Assembly (NCBI GenBank): GCA_963835295.1
Contig: CAWIEX010000011.1
Coordinates: 1,240,001 to 1,304,000, forward strand
Source: JAOPZW01 sp963835295
Lineage (GTDB): Bacteria; Actinomycetota; Thermoleophilia; Solirubrobacterales; Solirubrobacteraceae
Reading direction: 5' to 3'
DNA: 64,000 nt
A model generated the notes under the pieces. That model saw only the letters and a list, made by a program, of their open reading frames with translations, had not been told where the DNA came from and made no database searches. Both the position numbers and the translations under genes were made by a program. Shown piece after piece: positions 1 to 7,607 of this stretch. The first letter of the stretch is position 1; each line of letters opens with the position of its first letter.

Positions 1-795
1 TACTTCGGCGCCGAGCAGCTCGCGCGCCTCGAGACGCTGGCGCTGCCCGCCGCCGGCGCCATCGCCAACGCGCTCGACTTCCACCGCGAGCGCCGCGTCG
101 CCGCAGCGCTCACGCGAGGGTTCGTCGCCCGTGGGGCCAACGACGTCCCCGGCTTCGAGCTCGGCCTCGTCTACGAGCCCGCGGGCCACGACGTGGGCGG
201 CGGCGACATCTTCGGCGTGTGGACGCTGCCGAGCGGGGCTTTGGCCGTGCTCGTGGGCGACGTGACCGGGAAGGGCCTCGAGGTCGCCGCGCTGAGCGCG
301 ATGGTGCGCTTCTTCGTCGAGGCGCGCACCTGGGACTCCGAGAGCCCGGGCGACGTCCTCGCCCAGACCGACAAGCTGCTGGGAGGGCGGCTGCCGAGCT
401 CGAGCTTCGTAACCGCCTTCATGGCCGTCATCTGCGATGGCACGCTGCGCTGGGCCAACGCCGGGCACGGCCCCCCGTGGCTCCTGCGCCCCGACGGCCA
501 CGAGGCGCTCAAGGCCACCGGGGTGCCGCTGGGCGTCCAGGCGACGGCTCGCTATGACGAGCACGAGGCCCCGTTCGGTCCCGGCGACGTGCTCTTCGCC
601 TCGACCGACGGCCTGATCGAAGCGCGCCGCGCCGGCTCGTTCTTCGGCGAGCGGCGCCTGCCGGCCCTGCTGGCCGAGCACGGCCGCACGCTGGGCCCGC
701 GCGAGCTGGTCGCCCTCGTCTACCGCGAGGTCGAGGCGTGGGCGCCCCTGCTCAACGACGACGTCGTCATCCTCGCCCTGCGCCCGCAGCCATGA
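1..795 (+). CDS. GAF-SpoIIE serine phosphatase (5' end outside window)
   Basis: C-terminal part of a PP2C-type (SpoIIE/RsbU) phosphatase, a family that dephosphorylates STAS anti-anti-sigma proteins. The frame is open from base 1, so the start lies upstream. The first ~30 residues look like the end of a GAF sensor domain, followed by a linker helix containing FHRERRVAAAL. The phosphatase core shows GGGDIFGVW (metal-binding Asp), VGDVTGKGLEVAA, FASTDGLIEAR and a closing DDVVILALRP, so the catalytic domain is complete. The stop overlaps the next gene's ATG (ATGA), implying translational coupling. Substrate not shown; the nearby RsbS/RsbR genes are plausible partners by inference only. Confidence 0.9.
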   Translation, partial: YFGAEQLARLETLALPAAGAIANALDFHRERRVAAALTRGFVARGANDVPGFELGLVYEPAGHDVGGGDIFGVWTLPSGALAVLVGDVTGKGLEVAALSAMVRFFVEARTWDSESPGDVLAQTDKLLGGRLPSSSFVTAFMAVICDGTLRWANAGHGPPWLLRPDGHEALKATGVPLGVQATARYDEHEAPFGPGDVLFASTDGLIEARRAGSFFGERRLPALLAEHGRTLGPRELVALVYREVEAWAPLLNDDVVILALRPQP

Positions 796-1244
796 TCCGC
801 CACGAAGCGCCGTCCGGCGCGGCGTCGCAGGCGCTCTTCGTCGAGTACCTCGAGCTCGTCCGCGCGCGCCTGGGCGACGCGTTCGTCCCCAGCGAGGAGA
901 TCTTCGCCACCGAGGACGACTTCCGCGGAGAGGGCGCCGCGTGGCTCGTGCTCTACGAGGGCGACGCCGCGGTGGCGTGCGGCGGCCTGCGACCGCTCGC
1001 GCCCGGCGTGGCCGAGATCAAGCGGATGTTCGTCACCGCCCCGGCCCGCCGCCGCGGCCACGCGCGAGCGCTGCTGGCCGAGCTCGAGCGCCTGGCGGCC
1101 GACGACGGGCGCGAGCGCGTACGCCTCTACACGACCGAGGTCCTGCGCGAGGCGCGCGCCCTCTACCGCGCCTGCGGCTATCGCCCGGTGGGCGTCGCGG
1201 CCATCGGCGGGCGCATGGACCTGTGGCTGGAGAAGCGGCTCTGA
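792..1244 (+). CDS. GNAT family N-acetyltransferase
   Basis: A 150-residue single-domain acetyltransferase. The acetyl-CoA binding motif A is visible as MFVTAPARRRGHARALLAEL, followed by YTTEVLREARALYRACGYRPV, the usual C-terminal GNAT signature in which a late Tyr/Gly-Tyr strand closes the fold. The ATG at 792 overlaps the preceding stop by four bases, which decides the start. It is co-transcribed with the phosphatase upstream. Its substrate cannot be read from the sequence. Confidence 0.88.
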   Translation: MIRHEAPSGAASQALFVEYLELVRARLGDAFVPSEEIFATEDDFRGEGAAWLVLYEGDAAVACGGLRPLAPGVAEIKRMFVTAPARRRGHARALLAELERLAADDGRERVRLYTTEVLREARALYRACGYRPVGVAAIGGRMDLWLEKRL

Positions 1245-1253
1245 GGCGACGGC

Positions 1254-1898
1254 CTAACGCGGGCGCAGGCCGTCGAGGACAGCGTCGACCAGCGCGGTCA
1301 CGAAGCGCCCGCCGAGCGCCTCGCCGGCCAGATAGCGCGCGAAGAAGGCGCCGACCAGCGCCGCCACGGCGATGTCGAGATTCGCGTCGGCCCGCAGCTC
1401 GCCGCGCTCTCGCGCTCCCGCGAGGACGCCGCGCAGCTCGCGCCGGCGCGGGGCCACGAGGCGCTCGCGGAACAGCGCGAGCAACTCCGGCGTCTCGTGC
1501 TCCTCGGCGAGCACGGTGCCGAGCGTGGCCATGCCGAAGGGTCGCTCGAGGCCGGCGCGCAGCAGGCGCAGGTGGGCGATCAGATCGGCCCGCACGTCGC
1601 CGGTCGGCGCGGGCCGCGAGGCGGCGCGCATCGACGCGATCGCCGCTGTGGCGAGGTCGGCCTTGGTCGGATGGCGCAGGTAGACGGTCGGCTTGCTCAC
1701 TCCCGCCCGCGCCGCCACGGCATCGACCGACATCCGCGCGTAGCCGCGCTCGGCCAGCTCGGCCCGCGCGGCGTCGAGGATCGCCTCGTCGACACGCACC
1801 GAGCGCGGCCGGCCCGGCGCACGGGCCGGCGGCACCGCGCGCGCGGAGGGGCTCCCGGCCCGGATTCCTTTCCGTGACCGTTTAGTATTTGAAGGCAT
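1254..1898 (-). CDS. TetR/AcrR family regulator
   Basis: A 214-residue repressor-type protein with a basic Pro/Arg-rich N-terminal extension of ~34 residues and a TetR helix-turn-helix at about residues 58-77 (DAVAARAGVSKPTVYLRHP). The C-terminal half resembles the TetR_C domain of AcrR-like regulators. It is divergent from the RidA gene at 1962 with 63 bp between starts, so it may control itself and RidA. The ATG at 1898 avoids overlap with the neighbour; longer in-frame readings cross ridA and are implausible. Its 3' end converges on the GNAT gene. Confidence 0.88.
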   Translation of the reverse strand: MPSNTKRSRKGIRAGSPSARAVPPARAPGRPRSVRVDEAILDAARAELAERGYARMSVDAVAARAGVSKPTVYLRHPTKADLATAAIASMRAASRPAPTGDVRADLIAHLRLLRAGLERPFGMATLGTVLAEEHETPELLALFRERLVAPRRRELRGVLAGARERGELRADANLDIAVAALVGAFFARYLAGEALGGRFVTALVDAVLDGLRPR

Positions 1899-1901
1899 CG
1901 A

Positions 1902-1924
1902 CCTCACTGACCCGGTTGGTGAGG
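1902..1924. promoter_or_regulatory. Candidate TetR operator in divergent promoter
   Basis: Inverted repeat CCTCAC - 11 bp - GTGAGG placed between the divergent TetR and RidA genes. Position and symmetry fit an operator; the arms are short, so the assignment is tentative. Confidence 0.35.
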
Positions 1925-1961
1925 GCAACATCGCAGATTTCGAGAAGAGGGAGCGCAGCCC

Positions 1962-2366
1962 ATGTCCCCGGTCAGCCACCTGAACCCAGCGAGCCTCCCC
2001 CACAACCCCGCGTTCACCTATGCGGTGCGCGTCGATCCCCCCGCTTCGACGATCTACGTCGGCGGGCAGAATGGAGTCGGCGCCGACGGCGCGGTCGTCG
2101 AGGGCGGCCTCAGCGCCCAGTCCGCGCAGGCGTTCGCGAACCTCGAGACCGTCCTCGCTGAGGCCGGGGCCTCCCTCGAGCATGTCGTGAAGTGGACGAT
2201 GTTCTGTGTTGCCGGCCACCCGCTGGAGGAGGGCGTCACGGCCTTCGCTGAGGCCTGGGGCCGGCGGCCCGACCCTCCCGCCATCAGCGTGGTCATCGTC
2301 GCCGGCCTGGCGAACCCGGCGTTCCTGGTCGAGATCGACGCCGTCGCGGTGCTGCCCGTCGAGTGA
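1962..2366 (+). CDS. RidA (YjgF/YER057c/UK114) family protein
   Basis: A 134-residue protein of the usual family length. RidA proteins hydrolyse reactive enamine/imine intermediates from PLP enzymes; relatives have other uses. The segment IYVGGQNGVGADGAVV corresponds to the family's early 'GQ' strand, and the central SAQSAQAFANLETVLAEAG matches its conserved helix. The canonical catalytic Arg of true RidA, expected in a C-terminal 'P-x-R' context, is not obvious (RPDPPAISVV is seen instead), so it may be a non-archetypal Rid subfamily. A purine-rich ribosome site precedes the ATG. Confidence 0.85.
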   Translation: MSPVSHLNPASLPHNPAFTYAVRVDPPASTIYVGGQNGVGADGAVVEGGLSAQSAQAFANLETVLAEAGASLEHVVKWTMFCVAGHPLEEGVTAFAEAWGRRPDPPAISVVIVAGLANPAFLVEIDAVAVLPVE

Positions 2367-2379
2367 GCGGCTGCCGAGA

Positions 2380-3225
2380 CTAGCCTCGCTCGTGGTAGAG
2401 GCGCGATCTCTCGACGGCCGCCGACGTCATCTGGGCGAGATGGACGAGGGCAGCCTCGTCGTCCACCGTGAAGCGTCCGCCCTGCTTGTCGAAGAGCTGG
2501 ATGGCGCCGAGCTCGCTGCCGTCGAGGGCGGTCAGCTCGGCGGCGAGCCACCCCTGAAGCGGTGGATCGATGCTCGCGCTGCGGAACGGAGGCAGGCGAG
2601 CGAGCTGCTCGCCCGCCACCCTCGCCGATCCGCCGCTCTGGCGCACCAGCCGATAGGTCGCGAGCAGGTCGAGCCATCGGATGAAGGTCGTCCAGCGCCT
2701 CTCGTCCTCCGGGTAGGAGGCTCCTTCGGCGCTTCGGGGCTGGCCCTCCATGGCCACCGTGACCACACAGCAGTCGGCGACCACGAGCTCGCGCGCCTGC
2801 TCGGCCACCAGCCGCAGCATCTCCTCGAGCGAGTCGGAGGCGTCGAGGGCCAGCGAGGCGTCCGCGAGGAAGGTCGAGAGCTGACGCGACAGCCGGGTCT
2901 GGCGGCGCTCGAGCAGCGCGGCCTGCCGGGCCTCCGCGAATCCACGCTGGACCATCTCGAAGGTGGAGAGCCCCTCGAGGAAGAAGTCACCGGCGGCGCG
3001 GGTGATCGCCAGCCCCTCGGCGACGTCCGAGGCGTCGGCGAGCACCGACGTCAACGCCTCCTGGTGGGCGACGGCCAGGTCGAGCACGCTGAAGCTGCGG
3101 CTCACCGCCTCGCGGGCCAGCTCGTAGGCGACCCGCAGCGACGCCTCGGTCGGTTCGAGCAGGTAGTCGAGCAGGGCCGACGCGTAGGCGGCGCGAAACG
3201 GGCCCGTGCCGGTGCCGGCGCTCAC
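2380..3225 (-). CDS. RsbU_N-like + GAF domain protein of the stressosome operon
   Basis: A 281-residue soluble protein. Residues ~10-85 resemble the RsbU N-terminal helical domain, which binds RsbT in Bacillus (AYASALLDYLLEPTEASLRV and FSVLDLAVAHQEAL). Residues ~125-275 look like a GAF domain ending in DEAALVHLAQMTSAAVERSR. No SpoIIE phosphatase domain follows, so it is a sensor half without an enzymatic output. The GTG start overlaps the RsbX stop (GTGA), making it the last gene of the Rsb operon. Inferred role: an alternative RsbT-binding partner or sensor. Confidence 0.72.
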   Translation of the reverse strand: MSAGTGTGPFRAAYASALLDYLLEPTEASLRVAYELAREAVSRSFSVLDLAVAHQEALTSVLADASDVAEGLAITRAAGDFFLEGLSTFEMVQRGFAEARQAALLERRQTRLSRQLSTFLADASLALDASDSLEEMLRLVAEQARELVVADCCVVTVAMEGQPRSAEGASYPEDERRWTTFIRWLDLLATYRLVRQSGGSARVAGEQLARLPPFRSASIDPPLQGWLAAELTALDGSELGAIQLFDKQGGRFTVDDEAALVHLAQMTSAAVERSRLYHERG

Positions 3226-3842
3226 GGCCGCACGCCGAGGTAGCGGACCGCCACCACGAGGGCGTCGTCCAGCGGCTTCCAGTGGTCGGCCAGGATCCGC
3301 TCGCTGATCGCCTGGGTGGAGCCGGAGACGTCCAGCGAGTCGGCGAAGGCGGACGCGACGCCGTCGGTGGCCAGGACGATGACGTCGCCCGCCCGCAGAT
3401 CGAGCCTGGTGGCCCTCACCGGCGGCAGCTCATGCCCGGGAACGCCGTTGCCGAGCGGGAGAGAGCCCTTGGGCTTCGGCGCCGATGGATCGCCGCTCAG
3501 CACTCGGCCCTCGACATTGCCGACGCCCAGCCAGGTCACTCCGCCCTCCGACGGCGAGACGAAGGCCAGGCTGATGGCCGCCCCACGCGTGCCCTTCAAG
3601 GCGTCGTGGCAGCGCCGGACGAGCAGCGCGAGGTCCTGGCTGGGGCTCTCGTGCACCACCGCCGCGGCCTTGCGGGCGGCGCGGGCGGCCTCGTCCCCAT
3701 GGCCGAGGCCGTCGATCCCCGCCACCAGCACGCCCTCCCTGAGGAGGGTGACGACCCCAAGATCTCCGCTCGTCGCTTCGCCGCGCCGCGTTCTCATGGC
3801 AACGCCCCACTCGACCGGCTCGCGCGCCGCTCGATCATGCAC
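3222..3842 (-). CDS. rsbX: RsbX-like PP2C phosphatase
   Basis: A small (~206 residues) SpoIIE/PP2C-fold phosphatase like RsbX, which resets stressosome phosphorylation by dephosphorylating RsbS and RsbR. Metal-site motifs are present: SGDLGVV, GIDGLGHGDEA, VLATDGVASA and DDALVVAVR. The GTG at 3842 overlaps the RsbT stop by 8 bp; an in-frame TTG at 3872 is the alternative. The EWGVA segment typical of RsbX N-termini lies after the GTG, supporting that choice. It sits between rsbT and the GAF gene in the operon. Confidence 0.85.
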   Translation of the reverse strand: MHDRAAREPVEWGVAMRTRRGEATSGDLGVVTLLREGVLVAGIDGLGHGDEAARAARKAAAVVHESPSQDLALLVRRCHDALKGTRGAAISLAFVSPSEGGVTWLGVGNVEGRVLSGDPSAPKPKGSLPLGNGVPGHELPPVRATRLDLRAGDVIVLATDGVASAFADSLDVSGSTQAISERILADHWKPLDDALVVAVRYLGVRP

Positions 3843-4281
3843 GCCGACGACGCTCCTCGCGGAGGCTCGCAAGCTCGTCGCGGAACCTCCACTTCGTCAT
3901 CGTCACCGTCGTGCCGCTGTCGGCGCTCGAGTCGATCTCGAAGTCGTCCATGAGCCGGCGTGCCCCCGGCAGGCCGAGGCCGAGGCCGCCCCTCCCGCTG
4001 TAGTCGTCCCGGACGGCCGCCTCGACGTCGCGGATGCCCGGCCCGTCGTCCCTGGCGATCACCACGAGCCCGTAGCGGCCGGCGTCCTCGAACGGCTTGA
4101 GGACGATCTCGCCGCAGCCGACGTGCACGACGATGTTGCGCGCGACCTCGGAGATCGCGGTTGCGATCAGCGTCGGGTCCGGTCGCGGGAAGCCGAGCCG
4201 CTCGGCCATGGCGCGCCCCTCTGCGCGGGCGGTCACGAGATCGGCGTCGGTCGTGATCACAACGCGGACCTCATCCTCCAT
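3835..4281 (-). CDS. rsbT: RsbT-like serine kinase / switch protein
   Basis: A 148-residue HATPase (GHKL) protein. In stressosomes RsbT phosphorylates RsbS and RsbR, is released, and activates a downstream partner. Visible ATP-site boxes: N box in ISEVARNIVVHVG, G1 in RDDGPGIRD and G2 in GRGGLGLGLPGARRLMD. The ATG start overlaps rsbS by 11 bp, typical of a coupled rsbS-rsbT pair. The C-terminal ~15 residues are Arg-rich and outside the domain. Confidence 0.92.
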   Translation of the reverse strand: MEDEVRVVITTDADLVTARAEGRAMAERLGFPRPDPTLIATAISEVARNIVVHVGCGEIVLKPFEDAGRYGLVVIARDDGPGIRDVEAAVRDDYSGRGGLGLGLPGARRLMDDFEIDSSADSGTTVTMTKWRFRDELASLREERRRRA

Positions 4282-4645
4282 CCACTGCGTCCCCTTGAGT
4301 CAGGCGATCGAGGAGCGCTATCGCCTCGTCCAGGTCGAGCGCTACGCGCAGCGGCTCCAGGTTGAGACGGAACTGCACCATCGCGATTGCCACGTCCGGC
4401 TGGATGCCGACGATGACCGTGTCGGCACCGCGTAGGCGCGCGGTGAGGACGATCGAGCGCAAGGCCCGAGCGACGAAGGAGTCGATCACGTCGAGAGCCG
4501 CGACGTCGACCACGATCCCGCGAGAACGATGCCTGCCGACCATCTCGGCGAGCTCATGGCGGAGCTCCAGCACCTCGGTGTCGGACAGGTCCGACAGGAT
4601 GGAGGCGATGACGTACTCGCCCTGTCGGAGGATCGCGACCGACAT
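4271..4645 (-). CDS. rsbS: RsbS-like STAS protein
   Basis: A 124-residue single STAS domain protein, the stressosome scaffold that sequesters RsbT. The phosphorylated Ser (Ser59 in Bacillus RsbS) is present in the motif IDSFVARALRS. The N-terminal strand SVAILRQGEYVIASI also matches RsbS rather than RsbV. Just 12 bp separate it from rsbR and it overlaps rsbT. The last ~10 residues are a short acidic/Gly tail. Confidence 0.92.
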   Translation of the reverse strand: MSVAILRQGEYVIASILSDLSDTEVLELRHELAEMVGRHRSRGIVVDVAALDVIDSFVARALRSIVLTARLRGADTVIVGIQPDVAIAMVQFRLNLEPLRVALDLDEAIALLDRLTQGDAVDGG

Positions 4646-4657
4646 CGGCGGTCGACC

Positions 4658-5476
4658 TCAGGTCGCCACGTCGCCGTCCGCGTCGCTGGCTCGGTAGCCG
4701 GCCAGGCGCTCGGCCTCCTCGATCCCTCCCTGCAGGTCTCCCACCGTCTCCATCATGCCGAGATCGACGTCGAGGTCGACGAGCGTCTGGGCGATCTCGG
4801 AGGAGAGGCCGGTGAGGATCGTCCGCGCCCCCATGAGCCGCGATGCCTCGACGGTCTGGACGAGGTGGTTGGCCACGGTGCGGTCGATCGTGGCGACGCC
4901 CGTGATGTCGATGACCACGACGGTCGCCCGGTTGTCGCGGATCGCGCCCAGGAGCTGCTCGGTCAGCTGGCGAGCCCGCGCCGAGTCGAGCACGCCGATG
5001 ATCGGCAGGATGAGCAGGCGGTCGCGCAGCTGCAAGACCGGCGTCGAGAGCTCGCGCATGGCCTCCTGCTGCTCGTTGATGACCCGCTCGCGCTCCTCGA
5101 CGAAGCTCACCCCGACGGTCACCGCGATGCGGTTCGCGGCCGGCTCGTAGGAGTCGAGGATCCGATTGAGAAGCTGCAGATCCCCCTCGTACTTGGCGAA
5201 CAGCGCGCGTGCCAGCACGTCGCGCAGGAGCAGCACGATGCCGAGGACCTCGTGGGTCTCGACGCCGCGCGGGATGATCCTCTCCGAAAGCTCTCGGGCG
5301 TACGTCTGGAGGTTCTCGATGCTCCCGGTCTCCAGTGCGTCGACGTAGTTGTCGTAGACCTCGGTCGCCTCGGAGAAGATCTCCTCGTCGGACATGACAC
5401 CCAGCAGCTCCGCCGCGCTGATGCGCCGGGCCCATTCTTCGCGCAGCTCGGTCCGGTTCTCGCGCAGGTAGGCCAC
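4658..5476 (-). CDS. RsbR-type stressosome sensor (RsbRD_N + STAS), 5' end frameshifted
   Basis: 272 residues are open from a GTG at 5476. Residues ~1-130 match the helical RsbRD_N sensory domain (LREEWARRI at its start) and ~155-260 form the STAS domain (VVVIDITGVATID, ILTGLSSEIAQTL). The second phosphosite Thr of RsbR (EIAQT) is present. The first is unusual: where RsbR has Asp-Thr-x-Val-Ala this protein has Asp-Arg-Thr-Val-Ala. A longer reading beginning at ATG 5777, coupled to the TetR stop, enters this gene in another frame; the shift lies in the 24-bp repeat tract. The short GTG form still encodes both domains. Confidence 0.85.
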   Translation of the reverse strand: MAYLRENRTELREEWARRISAAELLGVMSDEEIFSEATEVYDNYVDALETGSIENLQTYARELSERIIPRGVETHEVLGIVLLLRDVLARALFAKYEGDLQLLNRILDSYEPAANRIAVTVGVSFVEERERVINEQQEAMRELSTPVLQLRDRLLILPIIGVLDSARARQLTEQLLGAIRDNRATVVVIDITGVATIDRTVANHLVQTVEASRLMGARTILTGLSSEIAQTLVDLDVDLGMMETVGDLQGGIEEAERLAGYRASDADGDVAT

Positions 5477-5521
5477 CAGCTCCTGCAGCAGCGAGTCGTC
5501 TTCCGAGCGCTGGTCGCGCTT

Positions 5522-5645
5522 GTCGTCGGTCCGCTGCTCGGGTTCCTCTTGTCGTCGGTCCGCTGTCGGGCTCGTCGTCGGTCCGCTGCTCGGGCTCGTC
5601 GTCGGTCCGCTGCTCGGGCTCGTCGTCGGTCCGCTGCTCGGGCTC
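5522..5645. repeat. 24-bp tandem repeat tract at the rsbR 5' end
   Basis: About five copies of a 24-bp unit (forward GTCGTCGGTCCGCTGCTCGG plus CTC and one G; translated on the minus strand as EPEQRTDD). Three copies (5574-5645) are perfect 24-mers. The copy at 5551-5573 is 23 bp and the distal copy at 5522-5550 is 29 bp. These length changes shift the reading frame between the ATG at 5777 and the RsbR domains. Confidence 0.85.
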
Positions 5646-5777
5646 GTCGTCGCGGCGCTGCCGAGGCTCCTCGTCGACAGCCGCTCGATCGGACTCTTCC
5701 TGCATCTTCTCCTCCTCGGGTCTGGGACGGGCCGCGCGCCTCGTCGGCACGGAAGCGCCGGAGCGATGGTCGTTCAT
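5574..5777 (-). other. Probable original 5' end of rsbR (out of frame with its body)
   Basis: ATG at 5777 overlaps the TetR stop as ATGA, the same coupling used elsewhere in this operon. It opens a charged low-complexity leader (MNDHRSGASVPTRR, then EEEKMQEESDRAAVDEEP) running into the EPEQRTDD repeats. In this frame the RsbR domains are not reached, because the repeat copies downstream have lost one base and gained five. Either slippage has turned the gene off, or translation restarts at GTG 5476. Confidence 0.5.
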
Positions 5778-6349
5778 GTGGGCCGCGGGCCGCGAGCACG
5801 GGCTCCGTCGAGGAAGAGGCCGGTGATCGTGGCGGTCATGTCCTCCCTGCCGAGCGACGGGGTGGACGTGAGGACGCCGACGATGAGCCCGATCAACGAC
5901 TCGGTCAGGCGAGCGCTCGTGATGTCGCCGCGGATATCTCCGCCGGCCTGGCCCCGCTCGAAGAGCCGGCGCAGCGGCTGGGTGAGCCTGAGCTCGAACT
6001 GCTGGGGATCGGATCGCAGCCGCTCGCGGGTCAGGAGCACGAATCCATCCCCGACGTCAACCAGGGCGCGCACGGCCCGAGCGATGCCCTCCTCCGGCGC
6101 CACCTCGTCGATCCTGGCCGACTCCAGCCGTGCGTCGACGTCGCTCACCGCGGCCCGCGCCAGCTCGTCGAGCAGGGCCTCCCGGTTGGGGAAGTAGCGA
6201 TAGACCGTCGCCCGAGCCACTCCGGCCGCTTCGGCGACGTCGTTCATGCTCGCCTGCGCGCCCTGCAGGGCAAAGATCTGCGCGGCGCCGTCGAGGATCG
6301 CCGCGGCGACGCGCTGCTGCAGCGCCTGTCTGGGGGCAGGATCGGACAT
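5774..6349 (-). CDS. TetR/AcrR family regulator, first gene of the Rsb operon
   Basis: A 191-residue TetR protein with its HTH at about residues 33-55 (MNDVAEAAGVARATVYRYF). The ATG at 6349 is supported by the TetR-like N-terminus. It heads the minus-strand operon leading into the RsbR/S/T/X genes and is divergent from the coiled-coil gene at 6443, with a 93-bp shared promoter region. A TetR repressor in front of a stressosome module suggests ligand-responsive transcription on top of the phosphorylation switch (inference). Confidence 0.88.
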   Translation of the reverse strand: MSDPAPRQALQQRVAAAILDGAAQIFALQGAQASMNDVAEAAGVARATVYRYFPNREALLDELARAAVSDVDARLESARIDEVAPEEGIARAVRALVDVGDGFVLLTRERLRSDPQQFELRLTQPLRRLFERGQAGGDIRGDITSARLTESLIGLIVGVLTSTPSLGREDMTATITGLFLDGARARGPRPT

Positions 6350-6442
6350 GCTCGTCTCATGGCAAGTCTAGGCCTTACCTTGACGAGATGCTAATGTCTC
6401 ATTTCGACGCATTGCTGTCCTAGGCCTTCGGGAGGTTCACTG

Positions 6443-7345
6443 ATGTCGCTGTCTGAGCGAACGCGGACGGGTCTGCGAGAGATGCCGTCCAACGCGGCGT
6501 GGCTCGTGTCGCGAGTCCTCAAGCCGGCGGACGCGGTCGGGACGGCCGCCGACTCCGCCAGATCGGCGGCTCGCGACCAACGCCGGAAGGTGACGGCAGC
6601 GGTGGTCGACGCCGCTCCCATCGGTCGGGACTCGGTGGACATCCGCATGAAGCGCGCGCAGGAGGCCGGGGAGCGGGCCCGCGACGCCGAGGAGCGGGCC
6701 CTGGAGGCCGCGCGGGAGTCCAAGGATCGCTCCGACCATGCCCGGCAGGTGAGCGAGCGCGGTCGCGCCCGCGTGGCAGAGGTGGACCGCGAGACGGCCC
6801 GCCGCGTCAAGCAACGCATCGCCGAGGCCCAGAAGGCCGCCGACGAGGCTGTGGCGCGCGAACGCCAGGCGGCCGAGGGGGAGGCCGAGGAGGAGCAGCA
6901 GGAGATCCGGGCCGAGGTCGCCGACGAGGTCGAGGAGGCGCAGCGCGAGGCCGAGGAGTCCCGGGAGCGAGCAGAAGAGCTCGTCGAGGAGGCGGCCGAG
7001 CGGCTGACCGAGGCCAGGCGACTGGCCGACGAGGCAGCGGAGGCCGCGCGCGCCGCCGCCGAGGAGGCGCACCGCCAGGCGCAGCAGCTCGCCGCCGAGG
7101 CCGAGCAGCAGGCGAGCGAGGCCGAGGCACGGGTCAAGGAGACCGAGCAGATCCGCGAGCAGGCCAAGGCAGCCGCGAAGCAGACCGCGCGCGAGCTCGA
7201 GCGCAATCCCGCCAACGGTGGTCTCGAGTCCTACAACAAGCCCGAGCTCGTGGAGCTCGCCGCCAGCATCGGCGTCGAAGGACGGACGAACATGACGAAG
7301 GACGAGCTCGTCGCGGCGATCGCGAAGGCGTCCCGAACGCGATAA
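6443..7345 (+). CDS. Long coiled-coil protein with C-terminal Rho_N-like motif
   Basis: A 300-residue protein. Residues ~60-255 are an uninterrupted Ala/Glu/Arg heptad-like coiled coil (EAEEEQQEIRAEVADEVEEA is representative). The C-terminus (YNKPELVELAASIGVEGRTN onward to AIAKASRTR) matches the Rho termination factor N-terminal/SAP-like fold, a small nucleic-acid-binding module. A GGAGG site precedes the ATG. No membrane segment is visible. It is the first gene of a plus-strand operon with two small genes, divergent from the TetR/Rsb operon. Inferred role: stress-related structural or nucleoid-associated protein; function unknown. Confidence 0.8.
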   Translation: MSLSERTRTGLREMPSNAAWLVSRVLKPADAVGTAADSARSAARDQRRKVTAAVVDAAPIGRDSVDIRMKRAQEAGERARDAEERALEAARESKDRSDHARQVSERGRARVAEVDRETARRVKQRIAEAQKAADEAVARERQAAEGEAEEEQQEIRAEVADEVEEAQREAEESRERAEELVEEAAERLTEARRLADEAAEAARAAAEEAHRQAQQLAAEAEQQASEAEARVKETEQIREQAKAAAKQTARELERNPANGGLESYNKPELVELAASIGVEGRTNMTKDELVAAIAKASRTR

Positions 7346-7358
7346 GGAGGGGCATGAG

Positions 7359-7607
7359 ATGAGACTTTTCAACCGCAAGAGCAAGTTCGAGCGCTTCCTC
7401 GACACGGCCAACGACTCGCTGGAGAAAGTGGCTGGCCTCGCGACGGCCGGCAGCATGGGCTCCGGCAAGACGCTCAAGGATGCGGTGCCCAAAGACAAGG
7501 CCCGCAAGGCCGGCCTGATCGCCGGCGGCGTCGCCGGGCTCACGGCAGGGAGCGCCGGCATCTCCTCGCTGCGCCGCCGCCTGGAGGGGGCGAGGGACGA
7601 TTCGTGA
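7359..7607 (+). CDS. Small hypothetical protein with glycine-rich hydrophobic segment
   Basis: 82 residues with a basic N-terminus (MRLFNRKSKFERFLD) and a hydrophobic Gly/Ala stretch near residues 52-68 (GLIAGGVAGLTAGSAGI) that could be a short membrane or glycine-zipper helix. An AAGGAGG-type site sits just upstream and it lies 13 bp after the coiled-coil gene. Its last codons overlap the next gene (GTGA). No family recognised. Confidence 0.7.
   Translation: MRLFNRKSKFERFLDTANDSLEKVAGLATAGSMGSGKTLKDAVPKDKARKAGLIAGGVAGLTAGSAGISSLRRRLEGARDDS

Noticed and set aside
1899..2219. N-terminal extension of the TetR protein over the RidA gene
   Set aside because: The frame is antisense to the well-conserved RidA coding region; the ATG at 1898 starts a normal TetR protein.
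5522..5645. CRISPR-like repeats
   Set aside because: The 24-bp units are head-to-tail with no spacers; they are coding tandem repeats.
4554..5777. Single 407-codon minus-strand frame from ATG 5777 as one protein
   Set aside because: Only its first ~75 codons look real; after the repeats it is an Arg-rich shadow of the RsbR frame.
5520..6394. Plus-strand frames across the TetR/RsbR genes
   Set aside because: They are complements of strongly supported minus-strand genes and lack motifs or ribosome sites.
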